Positions 55,505 through 64,000 of a stretch of 64,000 nucleotides of DNA are shown here, piece by piece. The stretch's first letter is position 1. Each line of letters opens with the position of its first letter. The DNA is from Meconema thalassinum (lineage: Eukaryota; Arthropoda; Insecta; Orthoptera; Tettigoniidae). The translations under genes and the position numbers were made by a program. The notes beneath the pieces were generated by a model, which was given only the letters and a program-made list of their open reading frames with translations, was not told the DNA's origin and did not search any database. The DNA lies in NCBI GenBank assembly GCA_946902985.2, contig OX336388.2:1700381978-1700445977 (forward strand), written 5' to 3'.

Positions 55505-58500
55505 ATGTTCAAGTGTGGTGACTGTAAGAAACAGTTCTCAAGACCTGACAGCCTTCAACGGCACGCAAGTACTAAACATAACATTAAAATGTTTGTGTGC
55601 AGTCATTGTGCTATGACATTGAACAGACAAGATAATCTTGCACGTCATGTAAATTTAATACATGTTAGTTCAGCACCATTTTCTTGTTCAGTTTGTGATC
55701 TAGGGTTTTCTGCTCTAAAGCGATATCAATCCCACATGGTTGAAGTGCATGGAGAACAACAGGAATTAGAAACTGGAAAACCATCTACTAGCACGGAACC
55801 TTTAAACAAATGTGATGCTCAAAAGCGTAAACGTTCACAAGATTGTGAAAATAGTTGTACAACAAAAAGAATGAAGAATGGTGAACCTTCGATAACGCAT
55901 TGTGATGTATGTAATATTGATATACGGTACCCTTTTCAATCCTTCATGGACATTTACGCAGTATTAATCATAAAAATAACGCTTGCCATGAAATAAATTC
56001 TGCGAATATTCAACAAATTGGTAGTGCGTTTAAAAGTCGAATTGCTAGTTACAGACTTCACAGTGAAGAAAAAACTCATTGAAACATTTTTAAAGACTGT
56101 TCAACCTAGTGTGTTTGGCTTGGTAAATAATGTATTAGTAGAGCATAAAATATTTAAAATGAATTTCGAACTCTTTGGGTTATGTGTAAAAACTGGGAGT
56201 GAAGGTGACATTACTGATATCAAATCCTTTAATACAAAAACATAATTGTTAGTGAATCAACTAATATCAGTGATATGTACCAAGATATTTCAAGTGCTAT
56301 CATCGTGAAGAGTGAAGAGTTCCAGGAAAGGGAGTCAGGCTGGGCGTTGGCTGAAGTACTTTATTTAGAAACCAACATGAATAAATATAACCCCTTCGAG
56401 CACCATCATACATTGATTCACCTGCATGGATCAAACGAAAGAAAGCTGTTGTGAACGTTATGAATAGTGACCATGCATGTTTTGCATGGGCTGTAACCTC
56501 AGCTCTCAATCCAGCAGGAATGGCTGTGGAGAGAACGTTATCTTATCCTCACTATTCCTCAGTGTTAGATTTAGAAGAAATGGAATTTCCTTTTGAGATA
56601 AAAGACATTAAACGTTTTGTAGAGCTGAACAATGTAAGTATTAATGTGTATGGAATTGAAAACAAGAGTATAGTAGGTCCTCTATATTATACTCAAGAAA
56701 AAAAGGATGCTCATGTAAATTTTCTGTACATAACCGAAGGTGAAAATGCTCACTATTGTTGGATAAAACATTTAAGTAGACTTGCCGGTAGTCAGATATC
56801 AAAAGATAAATCTAAAAAGTGGTTGTGTGATGGTTGCTTGCTATATTTTAGAAAAGAGGATCAACTACCACAACATCAAAAATGAGGATGTAATCATGTG
56901 TGTACGGTATTACCGACTCCTAAGCATAACATTCTGAAATTTAAGGACTTGGAGAAGCAGCTTCGAGTACCATTTGTTATATATGCTGACTTTGAGGCTT
57001 TGCTAAAACCATTTAATACATGTTCATCGAATCCAACCAAACCTTTTACCAACACTACTCACATTCATGAACCTTTTAGCTTTGCATATTATATTAAATG
57101 TAGTTATGATGACTCGTTAAATAAGTTTGAACTCTATAGAGGACCTGATGCACCTAAAGTTTTTATGGAAAGACTTGAAAAAGATGCCATCCGTATATCC
57201 TCTATTTTAAATACTATCATTCCAATGGAGCCACTAACATCATCACAGCAAATGTGTTTTGAAACTGAAACTAATTGTTTTATATGTGGTGAGTGTTTAT
57301 ATACGTACAGGGTTCGCGATCATGACCATTTAACAGGAAAATATCGAGGTGCTGCTCACCAAGAATGTAATTTAAATTATAGAGCAACAAAATTCATTCC
57401 AGTCATTCTACATAACGGTAGCAAATATGATAACCACTTTATCGTTAGAGAATTTGGAGCTCAAGATGTGAAAATTGATGCGATTGCAAATAATAAGGAA
57501 CAATACATATCGTTCACAAAATACATCAAAACTGACACACAAAAAAAGATAAAACTGCGATTTTTAGATTCATTCCGCTTTATGCCAAGTAGTCTTGATA
57601 AGCTTGCTAGTAATTTAAAATCAGATCAGTTTCATGAAATTCAACGTGTCTTTCCTAAAAAAGATGATTTTAATTTGATTCGTCAAAAGGGTATATTCCC
57701 TTATGAATATATTAACTGTATGGAACGTCTTGAGGAGTGTTCTTTACCACCAAAAGATGCATTTTACAATTACTTAAACACAAGTCATATTAGTGATCAG
57801 GAATATTTACATGCACAACGTGTATGGACAGAGTTTGACATTCAAACTTTAGGTGAATTTTCAGACATATATTTGAAAACAGATGTGTTATTATTAGCAG
57901 ATGTTTTTGAAGATTTTCGGAATGTTTGTATGAAAATGTATGACCTTGATCCTTGTCAGTATTTCACTGCTCCTGGGTTAAGTTTTAGTTCAATGTTGAA
58001 AAGAACGAAAGTAAATTTAGAATTGATGACTGATATAGACATGATTCATTTTATAAAATCATCAATTCCAGGTGTATTAAGCCAATGTAGTGGGCGATAT
58101 TCTAAAGTGAATAATAAATACATGCCTAGCTACAACCGTTGTGAAGAGTCAAAGTATATTGTCTACCTCGATGCAAATAACCAATATGGTTGGGCTATGA
58201 GTCAATATCTACCACTGAAAGATTTTCGCTGGCTGACACAACCTGAAATTGATGTCTTACATGTTGACACTCTAAATGATAACGATGATAAAGGATATAT
58301 TTTAGAGGTAAATCTTGAATACCCTAAAGAGCGACATGATGAATATAATGATTTACCATTTTGTCCTGAGAATATGAAATCCCCGTACATCACATCACGA
58401 ACGAAAATGTTAATTGCTAATGTGAATGATAAATGCAAATATGTAATACATTATCAAAACTTGAAACAGTGTCTTCAGCATGGATTGAAATTAACTAAAA

Positions 58501-59352
58501 TTCATCGCGTATTACAATTTCATCAGTCAGCATGGCTCAAACCATGAATAATAGTGTTTTTGGAAAGACTATGGAGAATGTTGATAAGCGAGTTGATGTA
58601 AAGCTGATAACAAAGTGGGAGAATGATGGTAAAAGGTATGGTGCTAGCAACTTAATAAGCAAGCCTAACTTTCCTAGCTGTTCAATTATTCATGAGGATT
58701 TAGTTGTAATACAAATGAATCGTCTTAAAGTAACTTACAACAAACCCATATATGTGGATTACACCATTCTGGAATTGTCAAAAACACTTATGTATGAATT
58801 TCACTATGACTATGTAAAGAAAAACTATCGTGATGATGCTAAATTACTCTACACAGACACAGATTCTTTTATTTATGAGTTTAAAACTGATGATTTTTAT
58901 GAGGATATCAAAACTGAGCTAAATAGGGTTGATACAAGTGACTATCCCGAGGATAATATTTACCATTTACCTCTAGTAAACGAAAAGGTTCTTGGGAAAT
59001 TTAAGGATGAATGTGCTGGTGTTGTTATAGACACCTTTGTAGGCACAAAATCTTAATCATACAGCTATATGACAATTGATGATGTAGTAGTAAAAAAATT
59101 AAAGGAGTGAAAAAGAATGTTGTTAGTAAAGAGTTAGATATACCGTAAGTGATTATAATACTGTATAGTTAGTAACCCACCTGTATTATATAAGAAAATG
59201 TGTGTATTTAAAATTAAAAATCATCAGCTACATACCAATTTGCTGAACAAAGTTGCTTTAAGTAATGAAGACAAAAAACGATTCATTATACCCAACAAAT
59301 TTGATACTCTTGCTTGGGGAAACAGTCGCATTGACGACTATTACTTTACTTA
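55505..59352 (+). pseudogene. Family B DNA polymerase (Polinton/adintovirus type) with N-terminal C2H2 fingers, broken
   Basis: In order: C2H2 fingers at 55505-55760 (CGDCKKQFSRPDSLQRH, CSHCAMTLNRQDNLARH, CSVCDLGFSALKRYQSH); a Cys/His module like endonuclease VII at 57285-57385 (VRDHDHLTGKYRGAAH); exonuclease motifs YADFEAL (56980), HNGSKYDNHF (57412) and YLKTDVLLLAD; then polymerase motif A YLDANNQYGWAM (58163), motif B NNSVFGKTMENV (58544) and motif C YTDTDSF (58851). This is the protein-primed-like PolB of Polintons, adintoviruses and their relatives. Breaks: frameshifts near 55935, 56080, 56243 and 56395, TGA at 56883-56885, a shift with a small deletion just before motif B at about 58540, stop at 59054-59056, and a decayed tail to 59352 (FDTLAWGNSRIDDYY). 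It is a dead copy. Confidence 0.85.
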
Positions 59353-59523
59353 AGTCTAATGATCACTATATTGTAATATTTGTAGTGTGTTTTATATTGT
59401 AATATATTTTGTAAAAACTCTAAGTAGAATGTATAATGTTATGCTACTGTATTTTAGTAAAAATTAGATAAGTAATACATTTTAGTGTAAAATGTTTGCT
59501 TTTTATATTACGAAAAAGATTTT

Positions 59524-59840
59524 AAAAATGTACAGAATGTGTGAACTAAACAAGGGGAATGTAAAAATGTAAAGTGGAAAATGTAAATATCCATGTGTGA
59601 AAAAGTGAAATGGCTGTCACCATTTTAAAATTAAAAGACATTGTGATCTGATAAACCTTGTTTTTATTTCACAACAACAACAAAAATGTACAGAAAGTGT
59701 AAACTAAACAAGGGGAATGTAAAAAATGAAAACTGGAAATTGTAAATATCCATGTGTGAAAAAATGAAATGGCTATCACCATTTTTAAAATTAAAAGATA
59801 TAGTGATCTGGTGAACCTTATTAGCCTACTTTCGATTTTT
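59524..59840 (+). repeat. Tandem duplication, 158-bp period
   Basis: AAAAATGTACAGAA at 59524 and 59682 begin two units sharing ACTAAACAAGGGGAATGTAA, AATATCCATGTGTGAAAAA and CACCATTTT. It follows directly after the polymerase remnant and may be part of its 3' flank. Confidence 0.8.
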
Positions 59841-59886
59841 GCAAAAAATGAAAGTAGACTTATGAGATCAACACAGGGCGAAAAAA

Positions 59887-59978
59887 GTGTGTCTGTCTGT
59901 GTGTGTGTATGTGTGTGTGTGAGTCTGTGTGTGTGTATGTGTGTGTGTGAGTCTGTGTGTGTGTGTGTGAGTGTGTGT
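59887..59978 (+). repeat. GT microsatellite with TCTG/TATG interruptions
   Basis: About 90 bases of GTGTGT with higher-order TATGTGTGTGTGTGAGTCTG repeats. The open frames across it on both strands are not genes. Confidence 0.9.
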
Positions 59979-61880
59979 ACTCTGAATGTCTGTCCCCCCC
60001 TATCAATTCGAACACGGTGAATGCGAATTGAACGAAATTTGGTACAAAGGTAGCACTAGCAAAGGACACCTCAGTGTCATGTTTTATATCGCCGCCATCT
60101 TTACTAAAACTGAATGGCGGCCACTCAAACGTTCAAAACGTAAAATCAAATAACGACTAACCAAATCATCCAACCTCTACCAAATTTGGTAACAACATAC
60201 CTTCGTATAGGATGCGTCTTGTGACCAAACTACAAGGTCGTCCGCCATACCATTTCAGGATGGCGGCCGTGCGAATTATGCAAACTTTATAATCCATATC
60301 ATGGGACCCACCAGTTCCGATTATCGAGCCGAGAATCGTTTTAACTGTTCTAAAGGAAGAGGCACGTACGAAATTAAAAGTTTATTTTGTAATACTATAG
60401 TGCAGACGTGATTTTAAAAAGCTCAGCTGATTCATTAATAAGACAAGATGGCAGCGGATATCTTGTGCCTGACTTATATTTCACTAATTTGAGTATTCCA
60501 TGCAATATAGCGTACTGAAACAAAATAAATAAACTTTGTATGAAATGCTTTATATATAAATAATATACTTCAGTGATGAAATCGTTTAGTATAAATCATT
60601 ATTTGCTAACAAGTTCTATGTAAGTCATTTTATATGGATCAATGTTCGTTGGCACAAATGGCTCAGTGGTAAAGCGTCAGTCTGTCATTCATATGCCTAT
60701 GGTTCAAACCCCATCAGAGATATGTTTTTTGCTTGACATTTTACATATTTGTTGCTTTGTAATGACTCAGACGTTTTAAAATTAAGCGTTATATTGTGCA
60801 TATTACGGTGCAAAACATATACTTAATTAAAACATAATTCGCCAGCAGATTTAATCGAGACATCTAGCTGACAAAAAGGTAACAGATTTTATTGAAAAGT
60901 TTCTTCTTCTGGCCGCTAGAATGCACTCGCTCTGTTAGGATTATATTGTTCGATATTTCACAACTAGATATCACGACTAGTTTTTATATTTATTGTTTCT
61001 TGAGTACTGAGACGTTATAAAATAAAGCTTTATATGGTGCTTTTTGCAATGGAAATTATATATTAAAAAAAACGACATTCTCCACTGGAGTGACATCTTC
61101 CAGCCTTCAGTTGTACTATGCAGAAACTATAGATTCGAGCAGCGCTCTATACCGGCCAGTTAGTGAACCCAGTCTTAACGACTGCTAGGAGTAATAAGAC
61201 AGTAACATTCGTTTATTCCTTGTGCACAGAGGCGTTGTTGATAATCTCAAAACTTGCAATATGGATGATTTGGAGATGGATTATTTTGTTATACCGTGTA
61301 TTTAAGATTAGCCTATAAATTAACGGGTTGCGAAGTTACTTCACTTAGTTCTATATCATTCGTACACGACACAGAACAACAACGTGACGTCAGTTTCTGA
61401 TCTGCTCTGATTGGCTATTACATTGCTGCAGTCGGGTAGTTGGCAGTCAAGGATAAAATTCTCGACTGCCAACTGCCAGCTACCAACTGCAACTTCATGT
61501 TGTGTATGGTGCCTATAGTATACACGGAGTCGATCGCGACTGCCGACCGAGGACTACCAACTACGGACTGCCGACTGCGCATTGTAGATGGGCCTTATTA
61601 GAGCAACGAAGTTTCAATTATTGTAAGTAGTCGGTGTTTGGAGTGTTTGCTGATGAAATTGCAAAATGCTGGGGTAAATTATAAACTATGGTTTGAACGC
61701 CACTGTTCAAATCCTGTGTGCCAATTTGCACTTCAAATAGGAAGAAATTAGGAGATGATAAGGACAGAGAGTTATAACTATACCCATACATTTCGGAGAA
61801 AGTAGGCTATATGTTCTTTCCCGAACATCTTGTTTTTTATTTCACAACAAATAGGGCTTTACAAAATAGAATGCAAAGAA
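59979..61880. other. Intergenic DNA with a tRNA-like head and repeat debris
   Basis: 60655-60722 has box A (ATGGCTCAGTGGTAAAGCG) and box B (GGTTCAAACCCC) but cannot fold as a proper tRNA, so it is probably a SINE head. 60040-60300 resembles the repeat near 28440. 61430-61585 has repeated GACTGCC words, including AGTTGGCAGTC paired with GACTGCCAACT. No gene is seen. Confidence 0.45.
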
Positions 61881-61900
61881 ATACCAATTCCTCAATCCTT

Positions 61901-62554
61901 TCAATATTCATGTCCACTCATCATTAACTTTACTTTTATAGCACTAATCACAATGAGGGCTGCCAACCTTTCTCCTACTGAGGCATCACAGGATTTCAAA
62001 CGTTGTTTAGCTTTTTTCAACAATACTTTATCCGCCACACGTCTTAATGCAGGATGTCTATGGCAAAAAGAAAGGTCATGTTCTTTGCATGCTTGATCCA
62101 AAGGATTAATAGGTACATCACCACGTTGCAAACGTTGATTCAGCTCTGTTCTAGGACCACAAAAACGATAACCAGGAAGATGGATTTCAAAAGGTAAGTA
62201 TTGGATGACTTAGTCAATGACGCCATGACCAGTACAAGTTTGATATATCCTTTTCCATAGGTGGAAAAAAGGTTCGATTTTCCTCTTCATCTGTAGACGA
62301 TGCTGATGTTGTTGCTTTTTCTCGCCATCACACCCGTGAAATGAGGAAACAAAGTCTTTACGCGGACTTTTATGACCGTGATCGAGTTTGACCAGCTGGC
62401 AAGTAGCACACTGTCGCATAGAGGGTATTTTTGCCATGGCCACTTGCTTATGGTGATTATAATCCGTACATGGTTGCAATTCACTTAACACAGGGTCTTG
62501 AGTCCATGATTTTGGTACATGTTGCCAGATTTCTTTCACTGCATTTGCTGCCAC
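61901..62554 (-). pseudogene. Phospholipase A2-like domain protein, one internal stop
   Basis: The frame runs from ATG at 62552-62554 to the stop at 61901-61903, with a single in-frame TAA at 62210-62212. The last 110 residues hold a calcium-loop-like GYRFCGPRT, then GDVPINPLDQACKEHD with the catalytic His-Asp pair, then a helix with ADKVLLKKAKQR and DASVGERLAALIV. This is the PLA2-like fold of parvovirus VP1 tails and of related proteins in Polinton/adintovirus-like elements. The loop has R where G is usual (CGPGT). The first 100 residues include CATC and other Cys/His but are not recognised. Such domains act on membranes during virus entry; this copy is interrupted, so it is probably inactive. 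Confidence 0.7.
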
Positions 62555-62644
62555 ATGGAGAAAGTTCTGCCCTAAAACTTCCCCATACGGGAGAACGCGA
62601 AGTAGGTTTAAACTTAACCAAAATAGCTACTGTTAAACAGCGAA

Positions 62645-63836
62645 AAGACTGAAGCGGTGCGGTGCAATAGGCATAAAAGTACATCACCAGAAAACAAAAG
62701 TTTAGTTAACAAGATATAAATGATATTTATTGAGACAACAATAAAATGCACAATAAATGCACACAACTGGGATATGCAGAGAATAATTAGTGTTAAATCT
62801 TAACAAATGAACAGGGTCTGGTGACAGTACCCTAATTAATGATGCAAAAACCAATGTTAAGGATTGCCTAGATTTGAGAGAAATTGGAATTGAAATATAA
62901 TATGCATATTAATAAAAGAACCATTAAAAAATGAAGATGAAATGTATGATGAGAGTAAAATATTCAGTTCTTTATCAAGTTTGAACTTATCTTCCAAATT
63001 GTTGAGCCAGCTCTATAAAAGTTCCAGTTAGCCTAAAACTGTTCTAAAGGTCCTCCACGGTTTCTTCGGGGGGGGGGGGGGGAAGCGTTCATGGCCTCAA
63101 GATGCATATTCCGAAAAGATGAATATTCAAGTCGACATTGGGTGCGGCCGGGAAGACTGCTGCTTCCTCGAAGTTTAAAGTGAGTTACACCATCTAAGGT
63201 GAAACTTGCAGTGTGCTGCGGCTGGCAAACATTCCTGTCCTCTTGAGCGATGTATCAGAGTAGAGGCCTCGTGACGTAGCAGCGAGGTGAAGTAGCGACT
63301 GGCAATAGTGCCATGCGGTGTGGCAGCGTTGATCTGAATGACGATGTGATCAGAATGATGATTGATCAGAAGTGAGTGGAGAACACCAGCAGGTGGCGTC
63401 TTAAATAGTGATCATGGAACAATCTCGAAGGCTGGAGATTGCCCGACCAGACAAAGACCTGCCATTGGTCGAACGAAGGTCAGGGTGACGTCAGTCGGCC
63501 CTGCTCAGCAGACACCAGATGAGCCAGTAGATGCCGTGTATGCCGGGAGTGAGGAAGCTTGAGGTAGCGAGCAACTGGAACACTCGAGGTGAGAGCTATG
63601 ATATCAATGAATAGGTGCTTGATAACAAGATTATGCATTTGGTTTAAGCAATTAGTACATTTACAAAGAAATAATTATCATTCGGGGATCTCGGTAACAA
63701 GAAACAAAATTTGACCGAAAAATGGGCCAAGCTAAACATTGAAAACATCACGAAAGTGATCATGCTCCGAGAACTCCGAATGAAAAACAAACAAAGAATC
63801 AGTCAAAGCAAAACATGGATAACAGAAGAGGAGAGA
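62645..63836 (-). repeat. Probable 3' LTR (and short 3' UTR) of a third BEL/Pao element, edges not fixed
   Basis: It directly follows, on the minus strand, the pol end at 63837-64000. In that orientation it has a TATA-like CTATTTAAG (63400-63408) and AATAAA (62726-62731), the order expected in an LTR. A 15-G run lies at 63068-63082. Only one LTR is in the window, so boundaries and duplications cannot be confirmed. It is unlike both other BEL LTRs here. Confidence 0.5.
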
Positions 63837-64000
63837 CTAAGACTCGAAAGGCAAAACAGAGATAGCAGAGATGGGTCTAGTATAAAGACCTTTACCAGTT
63901 AAAACATCAACAACTCTGACGCGTTTATCACGGCCAAAGTGGCAGTGAATAACTCTGCCTAGGTTCCATACGAGAGGCGGAGATGGGTCTCGAAGAAGAA
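63837..64000 (-). CDS. BEL/Pao pol C-terminal end (partial, runs off the window)
   Basis: The minus-strand frame gives SPPLVWNLGRVIHCHFGRD, then VRVVDVLTG and TRPISAISVLP, ending at the stop 63837-63839. This is the DUF5641-type end of BEL integrases; compare PPLVWISGRVTECYPGRDGR in the element at 14427-19730. No break is seen in these 54 codons. The rest of the element lies beyond base 64000. Confidence 0.8.
   Translation of the reverse strand, partial: LLRDPSPPLVWNLGRVIHCHFGRDKRVRVVDVLTGKGLYTRPISAISVLPFES

Noticed and set aside
59769..60069. Open frames on both strands across the GT repeat
   Set aside because: The text is pure microsatellite translation (CVCVCV, HTHTHT).
60655..60722. tRNA gene
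   Set aside because: Box A and box B are present but the acceptor and anticodon stems do not pair; it is more likely a SINE head or pseudogene.
63362..63562. 66-codon frame
   Set aside because: It lies in the probable LTR of the third BEL element and has no family motif.

Overview
This is eukaryotic, animal-type DNA. It has interrupted coding exons with GT..AG introns, many tRNA-derived SINEs with target-site duplications, LTR and non-LTR retrotransposons, Tc1, mariner-like and pogo-type DNA transposons, microsatellites, and long gene-poor AT-rich stretches. The mix (BEL/Pao elements, an I-group LINE, Tc1 with a TA target, DUF4817-type transposase, short CCTAA runs) fits an insect with a large, repeat-rich genome. 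I cannot name the species. No bacterial-style operons, CRISPR arrays or genuine tRNA/rRNA genes are visible.

Layout. 0.3-1.1 kb: the last three exons of a probable host gene (Myb/SANT-like, + strand), followed by a decayed LINE tail on the other strand. 1.8-8.1 kb: mostly unique AT-rich DNA with SINE pieces and a 40-bp minisatellite. 8.2-8.5 kb: a complete SINE with its duplication. 8.57-9.56 kb: a BEL/Pao element reduced by a large internal deletion but keeping both LTRs and its target duplication. 11.26-22.68 kb: an 11.4-kb BEL/Pao retrotransposon, apparently intact, with unusually long (2.9 kb) nearly identical LTRs, one 1,767-codon gag-pol frame and a 5-bp duplication; it sits inside an older degenerate tandem repeat. 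23-28 kb: SINEs, a perfect 22-bp hairpin and a 157-bp tandem/inverted repeat. 28.8-30.3 kb: an intact Tc1 transposon. 32-39 kb: a composite SINE, a short DUF4817-type transposon with about 100-bp inverted repeats, and a pogo/Tigger remnant. 40.3-44.4 kb: a 5'-truncated, mutated I-group LINE with ORF1 zinc knuckles and EN-RT-RNase H. 45-55 kb: dense SINE territory, including nested SINEs, shared 3' tails and several minisatellites. 55.5-59.4 kb: a broken protein-primed-type family B DNA polymerase gene of the Polinton/adintovirus kind, with N-terminal C2H2 fingers. 61.9-62.6 kb: a phospholipase-A2-like domain gene with one internal stop. 62.6-64 kb: the 3' end and probable LTR of a third BEL/Pao element, running off the window.

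How the parts relate. Almost everything recognisable is mobile DNA of different ages. Candidate active elements are the long-LTR BEL and the Tc1. The SINEs appear to share 3' modules between different tRNA-like heads, which suggests a common LINE partner. The polymerase and PLA2-like relics, about 2.5 kb apart, may be remains of one Polinton/adintovirus-like insertion; that link is inference.
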